In this document: piece by piece, positions 16,913 to 25,868 of the stretch
How positions within the stretch are numbered: position 1 is the stretch's first letter
How the letters are laid out: each line of letters opens with the position of its first letter
NCBI GenBank assembly: GCA_001464895.1
Contig: LNEE01000031.1
Location: 118,967 to 182,966 of the forward strand
DNA from: Betaproteobacteria bacterium Ga0077532
Lineage (GTDB): Bacteria > Pseudomonadota > Gammaproteobacteria > Burkholderiales > Ga0077523
Reading direction: 5' to 3'
Length of the DNA stretch: 64,000 bases
Notes under the pieces: generated by a model
Told to the model about the DNA's origin: nothing
The model's input: only the letters and a program-made list of their open reading frames with translations
Database searches by the model: none
Translations under genes and position numbers: made by a program

Positions 16913-18859
16913 ATGTGCGGCATCGTCGGCATTTTCGATTGCATCGGTAAGCGGGCCATCGCGCCGGCGATCCTGGAGCGGATGAACGAAAGCCAGCATC
17001 ACCGTGGCCCAGACGGTGGCGGCGTTCACAACGAGCCCGGCGTCGGCCTGGGCCATCGCCGGCTCGCCATCATCGACGTGGCCTCGGGCCAGCAACCGCT
17101 CTACAACGAAGACGGCAGCGTCGTCGTCGTGTTCAACGGTGAGATCTACAACTATCAGGAGCTGATCCCCGAACTGACGGCCCTGGGACACACGTTCCGG
17201 ACGCGCAGCGACACCGAGGTCATCGTGCATGCCTGGGAGGCCTGGGGCGAAGCCTGCGTGAAGCGATTCCGCGGCATGTTCGCGTTCGGCCTTTGGGACC
17301 GGAACCGCCAGACATTGTTTCTCGCGCGCGATCGTCTCGGCGTGAAGCCCATGTACTACGCGCTCCTGCCCGATGGTCAGCTGCTGTTCGGGTCCGAGCT
17401 GAAGTCGCTGCTTGCCCATGGCGGTCTTCAGCGCGAGATCGACCCCTATGCGGTGGAGGAGTACTTCGCGCTCGGCTATGTGCCCGAGCCGCGGACAATC
17501 TTCCTCGGTGCGCACAAGCTTCCGCCGGCAGCGACCTTGACCATCCAGCGCGGCAAGCCTCTGCCGGCGCCTGTCAGCTATTGGGACGTCGCGTTCACGC
17601 TGGATCGGCGAATCGGCGAGGAGGAGGCGAAGGAGGAGCTCGTCCGCCGCCTGCGTGAATCCGTGCAGTTGCGCATGATCTCGGAAGTGCCTCTCGGCGC
17701 ATTCCTCTCAGGAGGGGTCGATTCCAGCGCGGTGGTTGCGGCCATGGCCGGCCTTTCGGATTCGCCCGTGAAGACCTGCTCGATCGCGTTCAGCGATCCG
17801 GCCTTCGATGAATCCGCCTACGCCCGCGAGGTCGCCGAGCGTTATCACACGAACCACTTCGTCGAGCAGGTCGATGCCGACGACTTCGCGCTCATCGACC
17901 AGCTGGTCGGGCTCTACGACGAACCGTATGCCGACAGTTCCGCCCTACCCACGTACCGCGTCTGCGAACTGGCGCGGAAGCACGTGACCGTCGCGCTCTC
18001 CGGCGACGGCGGTGACGAGAACTTCGGCGGTTATCGCCGCTACCGTCTGCACATGAACGAGGAGTATCTGCGCAACCACCTCCCGTTGGGACTACGCCGC
18101 CCGCTCTTCGGTCTGCTCGGGACGCTGTATCCCAAGGCCGACTGGGCCCCGCGCCCCCTGCGCGCGAAGAGCACGTTCGAGGCGCTTGCGCGGGACTCCG
18201 TGCAGGCCTATTTCCACGGCGTGTCCATCCTGCGCGATGGCATGCGCCAGAGACTCTTCAGCAATACCTTCAAGGCGCGCTTGGCCGGCTACAACGCCGT
18301 GGAGGTGTTCCGCCAGCACGCTGCCACCGCGAACACCGATGATCCGCTCGGTCTCGTGCAGTACCTCGACCTGAAGACCTACCTCGTCGGCGATATCAAC
18401 ACGAAGGTCGACCGCGCGAGCATGGCGCACTCCCTCGAGGTGCGTGAGCCCCTAATGGATCACCCACTCGTGGAGTGGCTGGCGAGCTTGCCGTCGAACC
18501 TCAAGGTGCGCGACGGCGAAGGCAAGTGGCTCTTCAAGAAGGCGATGGAACCGCACTTGTCCCACGACATCCTGTACCGCAAGAAGATGGGGTTCTCGGT
18601 GCCGCTCGCGCGCTGGTTCCGAGGGCCGCTGCGCGAGCGCGTGCGCGCGAGCGTGCTGGAAGGGGCTCTCGCCGAGACCGGCTATTTCGACATGAAGTAC
18701 CTGCGGGAACTCGTACAGGACCACACATCCGGTGTGCGCGACTACAGCGCGCCACTCTGGACGCTGCTGATGTTCGAAGGGTTCCTGCGGAGCCATGGCC
18801 TGGGCGCCGCCGACACGCCCGCGGCAGTCGCAGCCGGCGTTGCCGCGCCGCGCTCATGA
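16913..18859 (+). CDS. XrtA-system amidotransferase (asparagine synthase-like)
   Basis: A 648-residue class II glutamine amidotransferase related to AsnB and found beside exosortase A. The ATG at 16913 is chosen because it gives Met-Cys-Gly-Ile, leaving Cys2 as the N-terminal glutaminase nucleophile; an open frame to 16868 would bury it. The glutaminase domain covers about 1-210 (with 'RGPDGGG' and 'NGEIYNYQEL'). The synthase domain starts near 240 with the PPi-loop 'LSGGVDSS' near 265-272 and 'SGDGGDENFGGY'. It probably amidates a uronic acid or other carboxyl group in the polysaccharide; the substrate is inferred from position only. Confidence 0.92.
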   Translation: MCGIVGIFDCIGKRAIAPAILERMNESQHHRGPDGGGVHNEPGVGLGHRRLAIIDVASGQQPLYNEDGSVVVVFNGEIYNYQELIPELTALGHTFRTRSDTEVIVHAWEAWGEACVKRFRGMFAFGLWDRNRQTLFLARDRLGVKPMYYALLPDGQLLFGSELKSLLAHGGLQREIDPYAVEEYFALGYVPEPRTIFLGAHKLPPAATLTIQRGKPLPAPVSYWDVAFTLDRRIGEEEAKEELVRRLRESVQLRMISEVPLGAFLSGGVDSSAVVAAMAGLSDSPVKTCSIAFSDPAFDESAYAREVAERYHTNHFVEQVDADDFALIDQLVGLYDEPYADSSALPTYRVCELARKHVTVALSGDGGDENFGGYRRYRLHMNEEYLRNHLPLGLRRPLFGLLGTLYPKADWAPRPLRAKSTFEALARDSVQAYFHGVSILRDGMRQRLFSNTFKARLAGYNAVEVFRQHAATANTDDPLGLVQYLDLKTYLVGDINTKVDRASMAHSLEVREPLMDHPLVEWLASLPSNLKVRDGEGKWLFKKAMEPHLSHDILYRKKMGFSVPLARWFRGPLRERVRASVLEGALAETGYFDMKYLRELVQDHTSGVRDYSAPLWTLLMFEGFLRSHGLGAADTPAAVAAGVAAPRS

Positions 18860-18941
18860 TGACGCCTGCAATGCCTCGGAAGACTGCCTTGGTCGGCGTT
18901 TCGATCATCGATGCGATGCGCTGCGAGCGGGTGGGCGCACG

Positions 18942-20153
18942 GTGAAGATTCTGCATGTGCTCGACCACTCGCTGCCTTTGCACAGCGGGTACACGTTCCG
19001 GACCGTCTCGATCCTGAAGGCGCAGCGCGCGCTGGGTTGGGAGACGTTTCACCTGACGGGCCCCAAGCAGGAGAACTGCACGGTCGACGAGGAGGACGCC
19101 GATGGCTGGCACTTCTACCGGACCCCGGCGCCGTCGAAGGCTTCGACTATCCCCGGACTGCGGGAGAAGCAGCAGGTCGACGCCACAGCGCGACGCCTGC
19201 TGGCGCTCGCCCGTGAACTGCGCCCTGACATCCTGCATGCGCACTCCCCTGTGCTCGATGCCCTGCCCGCGCTGCGTGTGGGACGCCTTCTCGGCATCCC
19301 CGTCGTCTACGAGGTCCGCGCGTTCTGGGAGGACGCCGCGGTCGATCACGGCACGCATGCCGAATGGGGTCTGAGGTATCGGCTCACGCGGGCCCTGGAG
19401 ACCTACGCGTTGAAGCGGGTGGATCACATCACGACGATCTGCGAAGGCCTGCGGAAGGACATCGTCGAACGTGGTATCCCCGATGCGAAAGTGACCGTCA
19501 TCCCGAACGCCGTCGATATCGAGAAGTTCCCGCTGGGTGGTCCGGCGGACCCTGCTCTCGCGGCACGTCTCGGCCTGACCGGTGCCACGATCATCGGTTT
19601 CATCGGGTCGTTCTACGCGTATGAAGGTCTGGACCTTCTGGTGGATGCGTTGCCCCGGATCCTCGCGAAACTGCCCGAGGCACGTCTGCTGCTGGTCGGC
19701 GGTGGCCCGCAAGACGAAGCCTTGCGCGCCCGCGCCGCTGCCGCAGGGCTTTCGGACAAGGTCATCTTCACGGGTCGTGTACCGCACGCCGAGGTGAACC
19801 GCTACTACGACCTCGTGGACATCCTCGCGTACCCGCGCCACTCGATGCGTCTCACCGAACTGGTGACGCCATTGAAGCCTCTGGAAGCGATGGCTCAGGG
19901 TCGTCTCCTCGTTGCCTCTGACGTGGGCGGTCATCGCGAGCTGATCCGCCACGGAGAGAACGGCATCCTGTTCCGCGCGGGCAGTCCGGATGCCCTCGCC
20001 GATGCGGTCGTCGATCTCGCGCATCGCCGCGACAGCTGGTCGGGCCTGCGCGCCGCCGGCCGGCATTTCGTCGAGGGGCAGCGCAACTGGACGGCGAGCG
20101 TCGCCCGGTATCAGCCGCTGTACGAGTCGCTGCTCTCGCGGGGGCGGCGTTGA
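18942..20153 (+). CDS. XrtA-system glycosyltransferase (GT4, third)
   Basis: A 403-residue GT4 enzyme with the opening 'VKILHVLDHSLPLHSGYTFR', characteristic of the exosortase-associated group. The N-half includes 'HAHSPVLDALPALRVG' and 'VYEVRAFWEDAAVDHG'. The donor site shows 'IGFIGSFYAYEGLDLLVDA' and 'ELVTPLKPLEAMAQGRL'. I chose GTG 18942, 82 bases after the amidotransferase stop, because the sequence before it lacks family character. It is followed in a 4-base overlap by a fourth glycosyltransferase. The sugar is unknown. Confidence 0.9.
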   Translation: MKILHVLDHSLPLHSGYTFRTVSILKAQRALGWETFHLTGPKQENCTVDEEDADGWHFYRTPAPSKASTIPGLREKQQVDATARRLLALARELRPDILHAHSPVLDALPALRVGRLLGIPVVYEVRAFWEDAAVDHGTHAEWGLRYRLTRALETYALKRVDHITTICEGLRKDIVERGIPDAKVTVIPNAVDIEKFPLGGPADPALAARLGLTGATIIGFIGSFYAYEGLDLLVDALPRILAKLPEARLLLVGGGPQDEALRARAAAAGLSDKVIFTGRVPHAEVNRYYDLVDILAYPRHSMRLTELVTPLKPLEAMAQGRLLVASDVGGHRELIRHGENGILFRAGSPDALADAVVDLAHRRDSWSGLRAAGRHFVEGQRNWTASVARYQPLYESLLSRGRR

Positions 20154-21361
20154 GCGAGCCGCGTGTCGTCGTATTGTCGTCGCTCTTTCCGAGCCGGACG
20201 ACGCCAGGGGCGGGGCTCTTCGTGCGCGAACGGATGTTTCGCGTAGGGCGCCGCCTGCCACTGACGGTGCTGTCGCCCCGGCCGTGGTTTCCCGGGCAGA
20301 GTCTGATCCGCCGCTTTCGCCCGGGCTATCGGCCACCGGCGCCGCACTACGAGCAACAGGACGGTTTCGACGTCTACTATCCGCGCTTTCTCTCGGTGCC
20401 CGGAATCCTCCGACGGTTGGACGGCTTCTTCATGGCTCTCGGATGCGCCCGTGAGCTGAGCCGTCTCCGCAAGGCGCGCGGCGTCGACCTGATCGACGCG
20501 CACTTTGCCTTTCCCGATGGCGTGGCGGCGCGTCACCTCTCCCGCTGGTTCCAGATTCCATTCTCCGTGACGCTCAGGGGGACCGAGCCCGGCCACCTGC
20601 GGCAGCCAGCGAAACGGGTGGCCATCGAACGCGTGTTCGCCGAGGCATCGCGGGTGTTCGCCGTGTCGGCCTCTCTCGCGCGCGTCGCCGGTTCGCACGG
20701 CGCGGTGGCGAACCGCTTGCGCGTGGTGGGCAACGGGGTCGACATCGACCGGTTCGTGCGCCTCCCACAGGACCGCGCGCGCGCCCGACTCGGTATCCCC
20801 ACCGGCGTTCCCGTGATCATCTCTGTGGGGGGGCTGGTAGAACGCAAGGGGTTTCATCGCGTCATCGAGCAGCTGCCGGCGCTGCTCCATCGATGGCCCG
20901 ATCTCTTGTATCTGGTGGTCGGTGGCGCGAGTCCCGAAGGCGACATGTCGGAGGCGCTACGCGCGCAGGTCGCGCGGCTCGGGTGCGACGCGTCCGTGCG
21001 CTTCTGCGGCAGCGTCGCGCCGGCAGATCTCCATGTGCATCTGAGTGCGGCGGATGTCTTCGTGCTCGCCACCCGCAACGAGGGTTGGGCGAACGTCTTT
21101 CTCGAAGCCATGGCGTGCGGGCTGCCGGTCGTGACCACCGATGTGGGCGGCAATGCCGAGGTCGTGTCCTCGCCGGAGCTGGGGTCGGTTGTTCCGTTCG
21201 GCGACGGTGACGCGCTGAGGAATGCAGTTGCAGTCGCCCTGGAGCGCTCCTGGGATCGGGACGCCATCGTGACCTACGCGCGCGGCAACCAGTGGACGGA
21301 GCGTGTGGAGATCCTGGTCGGCGAGTTTCGCGCCATCTGCCGGGAGGCGGTGCACGCATGA
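20150..21361 (+). CDS. Glycosyltransferase family 4 protein
   Basis: A 403-residue GT-B glycosyltransferase. The N-terminus 'VVVLSSLFPSRTTPGAGLFV' is the Rossmann opening, 'DLIDAHFAFPDGVAARHL' an acceptor-side marker. The C-half shows 'VGNGVDIDRF', 'ISVGGLVERKGFHRVIEQ' and 'EGWANVFLEAMACGLPVVTT', the full GT4 donor pocket. It starts with TTG in a TTGA overlap with the preceding gene and overlaps the next one (ATGA), so all three are probably co-translated. It belongs to the general GT4 family rather than an exosortase-specific group I can name. Confidence 0.88.
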   Translation: MSEPRVVVLSSLFPSRTTPGAGLFVRERMFRVGRRLPLTVLSPRPWFPGQSLIRRFRPGYRPPAPHYEQQDGFDVYYPRFLSVPGILRRLDGFFMALGCARELSRLRKARGVDLIDAHFAFPDGVAARHLSRWFQIPFSVTLRGTEPGHLRQPAKRVAIERVFAEASRVFAVSASLARVAGSHGAVANRLRVVGNGVDIDRFVRLPQDRARARLGIPTGVPVIISVGGLVERKGFHRVIEQLPALLHRWPDLLYLVVGGASPEGDMSEALRAQVARLGCDASVRFCGSVAPADLHVHLSAADVFVLATRNEGWANVFLEAMACGLPVVTTDVGGNAEVVSSPELGSVVPFGDGDALRNAVAVALERSWDRDAIVTYARGNQWTERVEILVGEFRAICREAVHA

Positions 21362-22710
21362 CCACGCTCTACACCCGGATCGCCGCCGGAGTCCTCTTTC
21401 CGCTCCAGTGCCGCGCGAAGAAGCACACGACGGTTGCGGTGCGCCAGGCGATGGAGGTTTCCCAGTGGTGGTCGGCCGACCGCCTCGAAGCGCTGCGCAT
21501 CGAGCGGCTGCGTCACTTGCTCGTGCATGCCGGCACGCATGTTCCGTACTACCGCGATCTGTTCGCCAGCTTGGGATTCGATCCGGCCGCAGTAACCAGC
21601 ACGAAGGACCTCGCCCGGTTGCCGTTTCTCGACAAGCCGACCATCCGTGCGAACACCGACGGACTGAAGGCGGACGATGCAGTGGGCCTCTCGAGGTTCA
21701 ACACCGGAGGGTCCAGCGGCGAGCCACTGGTGTTCTTCATCGGAAAGAAGCGCGTCAGCCACGACGTCGCCGCGAAGTGGCGTGCAACGCGATGGTGGAA
21801 CGTGGATATCGGCGATCCGGAGATCGTGGTCTGGGGTTCGCCCATCGAACTGGGTTCCCAGGATCGCATCCGCGCCATCCGCGATCGCCTGTTCCGCACG
21901 GAACTACTGCCTGCCTTCGAGATGTCCGAGGCGAAACTCGACGGTTTCGTCGCGCGCATCCGTCAGGTCCGTCCGCGCATGCTTTTCGGCTACCCGTCCT
22001 CCATCTCGCTCATCGCGCAGCACGCGGCGAAGCGCGGTGTTCCGATGAACGATCTCGGCATCCGCGTGGCCTTCGTGACATCGGAGCGCCTCTACGATCA
22101 TCAGCGCGCGACCATTTCGAGTGTCTTCGGTTGCCCGGTGGCCAATGGGTACGGAGGACGCGACGCGGGCTTCCTGGCTCACGAGTGCCCCGAGGGCGGC
22201 ATGCACATCACGGCGGAGGACGTGATCCTCGAGATCATCGATGGCGACGGGAATGTCCTGCCGCACGGCATGTCCGGTGAGATCGTGGTGACCCATCTCG
22301 CCACCGGGGATTTTCCGTTCGTTCGCTACCGCACAGGGGACGTCGGCGTGCTCGACGATCGCCGATGCCCATGTGGCCGGGGGTTGCCGTTGCTGAAGGA
22401 GGTGCAGGGTCGGTCCACGGATTTCGTGGTCGCCGCCGATGGCACCGTGATGCACGGGCTGGCGCTGATCTACGTGCTTCGCGAATTGCCCGGCATCGCA
22501 TCGTTCAAGATCATCCAGCACACCAGAAGCGAGCTCGAAGTGCAGGTGGTACCCACGGCAGAGTTCTCGGACGCCACGGAAGCCGTCATCCGCGAGGGGC
22601 TGCGCAAGCGACTCGGAGTGTCCGTTACGATCGACGTGCGTCGGGTCGACGAGATCGCACCGGAGAAGTCCGGCAAGTTCCGGTACGTCGTCAGCAAGGT
22701 GGCAGCATGA
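21358..22710 (+). CDS. CapK / phenylacetate-CoA ligase-like adenylate-forming protein
   Basis: A 450-residue ANL-superfamily protein of the CapK branch common in capsule and exopolysaccharide loci. It has the AMP-binding P-loop-like 'FNTGGSSGEPLVFFIGKK', the acidic-glycine block 'GYGGRDAGFLAHECPEG', and the hinge region 'VRYRTGDVGVLDDRRCPCG'. A C-terminal lid ends in 'APEKSGKFRYVVSK', whose lysines suit the adenylation chemistry. CapK-type proteins are thought to activate an acid for attachment to a sugar; no substrate is known here. It starts in an ATGA overlap with the upstream glycosyltransferase. Confidence 0.85.
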   Translation: MTTLYTRIAAGVLFPLQCRAKKHTTVAVRQAMEVSQWWSADRLEALRIERLRHLLVHAGTHVPYYRDLFASLGFDPAAVTSTKDLARLPFLDKPTIRANTDGLKADDAVGLSRFNTGGSSGEPLVFFIGKKRVSHDVAAKWRATRWWNVDIGDPEIVVWGSPIELGSQDRIRAIRDRLFRTELLPAFEMSEAKLDGFVARIRQVRPRMLFGYPSSISLIAQHAAKRGVPMNDLGIRVAFVTSERLYDHQRATISSVFGCPVANGYGGRDAGFLAHECPEGGMHITAEDVILEIIDGDGNVLPHGMSGEIVVTHLATGDFPFVRYRTGDVGVLDDRRCPCGRGLPLLKEVQGRSTDFVVAADGTVMHGLALIYVLRELPGIASFKIIQHTRSELEVQVVPTAEFSDATEAVIREGLRKRLGVSVTIDVRRVDEIAPEKSGKFRYVVSKVAA

Positions 22711-22728
22711 CCGGAGGTGCTGTGACCC

Positions 22729-24018
22729 ATGCGTGACATCCTGATCATGGCCATCGTGTGTGGCGGGTGCGTCTACGCCCTCGGCCGGGCTTGGGTCGGC
22801 GTCGTGCTGTGGACGTGGATCAGCGTCATGAACCCGCACCTGCAGGCCTACGGTTTCGCCCGTAGCTTCCCGGTGGCGGCCATGGTGGCCGTTTGCACCA
22901 TGATCGGCTTCATCTTCGCGCGCGAGAAACGGAATCCGTTCCTGAATCCGGCGGTGGCGTGGCTCACCATGTTCATGATCTGGGTGTGCGTGGGATGGCC
23001 GTTCTCGTTCTACAAGGAAGACAGCCTGGAGATGCTGTCGAAGGTCCTGAAGATCGACTTCATGATCCTGCTGACGATCTCGCTCATCATCACCAAGGAT
23101 CAGATCAAGTGGTTCATCTGGACCGTGGCGTTCTCGTTGGGATTCTATGGTGTGAAGGGCGGTCTCTTCACGATCATGACCGGGGGTAGCTACCGGGTGT
23201 GGGGGCCAGGCGGGTTCATCGGCGGCAACAACGAAGTGGCGCTGGCATTCGTGGTGGTGATTCCGCTCATCTACTACATCTATCTCCAGGCCCCGGCGGC
23301 CAAGGTGTGGCTGCGGCGTGGCCTCATCGCGTCGATGTTGCTGACGGCCGCTGCCGCCCTGGGTAGTCATTCGCGCGGGGCGCTGCTCGCGATCGTGGCG
23401 ATGGCGGGAGTGCTGTGGTTCCGCAGCCAGCGAAAGGCCATATTCGGTGCGGGTCTCGTGTTGGCAGCGATCGTCTCCCTGGCATTCCTGCCTCAGGAGT
23501 GGTTCGCGCGGATGCAGACGATCGAGACCTACGACAAGGACGAGTCCGCCATGGGCCGCATCAACGCCTGGATCATGGCGTGGAATCTCGCGAATGATCG
23601 CCCTCTCACCGGTGGCGGATTCATGGTTTACGAACCCGACATCTTCCAGACCTATGCGCCCGATCCGCTGGACATCCACGCAGCGCATTCCATTTATTTC
23701 CAGGTTCTTGGTGAGCACGGATGGGCCGGTCTGCTCATCTGGCTAGCCATCTGGTGGTACACCTGGCGCACGGCGAGTTGGCTCAAGACCCACGGTAAGG
23801 AGGCAACGGGAAGCGCCTGGTGCCGGGATCTCGGATCCATGTGCCAGGTGAGTCTCGTGGGATTCTTCGTGGGAGGGGCATTCCTCAGCCTTGCCTACTT
23901 CGATCTTCCCTACAATCTGATGGTCATGGTCGTCACTGCCAAGGCCTGGATGCTGAAAGAGGCGAAGGCCACTGACCAGCGTCAGGTCAGCCGTGCTCAA
24001 AGCGAGTTGCCAGCATGA
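22729..24018 (+). CDS. O-antigen ligase-like / O-glycosylation ligase, exosortase A system-associated
   Basis: A 429-residue integral membrane protein with roughly ten to twelve helices of the Wzy_C/WaaL fold. It has the periplasmic loop between later helices with 'TYDKDESAMGRINAWIMAWN' and 'DIHAAHSIYFQVLGEHG', where the conserved arginine and histidine act in ligases. The opening 'DILIMAIVCGGCVYALGRAW' and the whole length fit the exosortase A-associated ligase/polymerase group. It could polymerise repeats or attach glycan to protein. It overlaps the next gene by 4 bases. Confidence 0.88.
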   Translation: MRDILIMAIVCGGCVYALGRAWVGVVLWTWISVMNPHLQAYGFARSFPVAAMVAVCTMIGFIFAREKRNPFLNPAVAWLTMFMIWVCVGWPFSFYKEDSLEMLSKVLKIDFMILLTISLIITKDQIKWFIWTVAFSLGFYGVKGGLFTIMTGGSYRVWGPGGFIGGNNEVALAFVVVIPLIYYIYLQAPAAKVWLRRGLIASMLLTAAAALGSHSRGALLAIVAMAGVLWFRSQRKAIFGAGLVLAAIVSLAFLPQEWFARMQTIETYDKDESAMGRINAWIMAWNLANDRPLTGGGFMVYEPDIFQTYAPDPLDIHAAHSIYFQVLGEHGWAGLLIWLAIWWYTWRTASWLKTHGKEATGSAWCRDLGSMCQVSLVGFFVGGAFLSLAYFDLPYNLMVMVVTAKAWMLKEAKATDQRQVSRAQSELPA

Positions 24019-24776
24019 ACCGCATTGCCAGCCCCCGAGTTCCGATCGTCGTCGTCTCGCTGCTCGTCGCCCTGTCGACTTCCGCGATGGCCGCCACCGG
24101 TGGGAGGCCAGCGGCCGCCGACGGCGAGGACGAACTGCAGTACGACGCTTACGTGTGCGGCCCGCTCACCAACTCCTACGGTCCCTTCGACTACCGAAGC
24201 GCGACCCGCGACGAGCGCAAGCTCGTCGAATCGTTCCACTCCGACCCCGCCTTGCAGAACCTGCACAAGGGCGAAATGATGAACGAGCGCGGATTCATCT
24301 GGAACGACTTCGATTACACGCTGCGCGCCTTCCCGAACCATCCGGCCTCACTCGCCGCGATCGACACCCTGGCGACCCGCCTCAAATCGGACAAGCCACC
24401 GCGCGCCGCGCGCTCCGCGCTGTGCTACTTCCTGCGTGCGATTGCCTTCAGACCCGACGACGGGACCGTGCGGGTGCTCTACGGTCTTTACCTTCTGCGC
24501 CGTAACAAGCTCCAGGAGGCCATCGAGCAATTGACGACGGCCGAGAACCTGATGCCCAACGACCGCAACATTCAATACAACGTCGGTCTAGCGTACTTCC
24601 GCCTGAAGGACTACGACCGTGCCTACGAGCGAGCGGTGCGCGCCTATCAGGCGGGGTTTCCTCTACCGGGGCTCAAGAACCTGCTGAAGGGTGTGGGGAA
24701 GTGGAAGGAACCGCCGCCCAGACGAGACCCTGATGAGGCGGCGCAAGAACCCCCCACGGCTGCCCCGAAGCAATGA
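24015..24776 (+). CDS. Exported TPR-repeat protein of unknown role
   Basis: A 253-residue protein with a signal peptide cleaved probably after 'STSAMA' near 28. A short N-domain with 'CGPLTNSYGPFDYR' contains the only cysteine of the early region. Two to three TPR-like helical pairs follow ('RVLYGLYLLRRNKLQEAIEQ', 'NIQYNVGLAYFRLKDYDRAY'), and a proline-rich tail closes the protein. The start overlaps the ligase stop (ATGA). It probably acts in the periplasm as a scaffold for the polysaccharide machinery, but that is only inferred from its place. I do not recognise a named family. Confidence 0.7.
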   Translation: MNRIASPRVPIVVVSLLVALSTSAMAATGGRPAAADGEDELQYDAYVCGPLTNSYGPFDYRSATRDERKLVESFHSDPALQNLHKGEMMNERGFIWNDFDYTLRAFPNHPASLAAIDTLATRLKSDKPPRAARSALCYFLRAIAFRPDDGTVRVLYGLYLLRRNKLQEAIEQLTTAENLMPNDRNIQYNVGLAYFRLKDYDRAYERAVRAYQAGFPLPGLKNLLKGVGKWKEPPPRRDPDEAAQEPPTAAPKQ

Positions 24777-24842
24777 CAGGTTCACGTTCTGGCGCGGAGC
24801 GCGCGCCACATCGTCGAACGTGACCGCTTACGAGGATTTCGC

Positions 24843-25739
24843 ATGAAGCTGCAGGAGCGTTTCAACCGGATACTGTTCAACATGTCTGTCCGAGGCATTG
24901 TGAACACGCCACCCGTTGCTCGCGGGACGTGCGATTTCATCGCACTTTCGATGGTGCAGAAGCGGGATGTCTACTCCTATCTCCTCGCGTTCAAGTCATT
25001 CTTCCGATACCAGTCACCGGCGCGTGTCGTAATCGTTGCCGATCCGACGCTGGACGAGGGTGACCGCGCCATCATGCGGAAGCAGATTCCGCACATCGAG
25101 TTCCGCGAGGCGCGCGAGTTCCAGAGAGCAGGCATTCCCAAGGGCGGTTGCTGGGAGCGTCTGTGCGCGGTGTCGGAGTATGTCTCCGAGGGCTATGTGG
25201 TCCAGCTCGATGCCGACACAGTGACGACCGGACCCTTGCCGGAGGTGCGTGCAGCCATCGATGACGGATTGGCGTTCACGCTTGGCACGGAGGACCGCCA
25301 GACGATCGTCCCCAGCACCGAGATATCGAACTGGGCGCGGGACCGCCTCGAGCCTGACAGTCACATCCAGGTCATTGCCGAGTCGAAGCTCGCCGAAGTC
25401 GAGAGCGACCACTACCGGAAGTACGTGCGCGGCTGCGCGGGGTTCGCTGGCTATCCTCGTCGGTCCTTCGACTTCGAGCGCATGCGCGATTTCTCCAGCC
25501 ACATGGAGAAGCGGATGCCGGACACCTGGAACAAGTGGGGTACCGAGCAGTTCACGTCGAATGTGCTGGTGGCGAACATGCCGGGTGCCCGGGTGCTGCC
25601 TCATCCGAAGTACTGCGCGCCGCATCGCCGCAAGGACGAGTCCGTGTTCCTGCATTTCATCGGGTACGTTCGCTACTCGACGATGCTGTACGCAAATCTT
25701 GCGCGACGCGTCGCGTCCGAATTGAGGAGAGCCGCTTGA
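24843..25739 (+). CDS. DxD-containing glycosyltransferase-like protein
   Basis: A 298-residue soluble protein, not assigned to a named family. It looks like a GT-A fold: a Rossmann-like opening 'SYLLAFKSFFRYQSPARVVIV', a helix bundle, then 'YVVQLDADTVTTGPLPEV' with a DxD metal site (Asp123, Asp125). A late block with 'WNKWGTEQFTSNVLVANMPG' resembles the acceptor side of GT-A enzymes. It follows the TPR gene by 66 bases and precedes the flippase. The role as a sugar transferase in this locus is inferred. Confidence 0.6.
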   Translation: MKLQERFNRILFNMSVRGIVNTPPVARGTCDFIALSMVQKRDVYSYLLAFKSFFRYQSPARVVIVADPTLDEGDRAIMRKQIPHIEFREAREFQRAGIPKGGCWERLCAVSEYVSEGYVVQLDADTVTTGPLPEVRAAIDDGLAFTLGTEDRQTIVPSTEISNWARDRLEPDSHIQVIAESKLAEVESDHYRKYVRGCAGFAGYPRRSFDFERMRDFSSHMEKRMPDTWNKWGTEQFTSNVLVANMPGARVLPHPKYCAPHRRKDESVFLHFIGYVRYSTMLYANLARRVASELRRAA

Positions 25740-25868
25740 CGCGACTGACCCCATTGGCGCTCGTCGCGCGGGGCGCGGTTGCCTCCTTCCGATGGGAGTC
25801 GGTCGTCACGGCACACAGACCCGCCGATCCCGGCTTTCCGGCGGCGCGTTGATCCGGCCCGCGCCAGC

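Noticed and set aside
24777..25868. TGGCGC-N-GCGC matches upstream of the DxD gene and of the flippase as sigma-54 promoters
   Set aside because: They keep GG and GC but lack TTGC; in sequence this GC-rich such matches are expected by chance.
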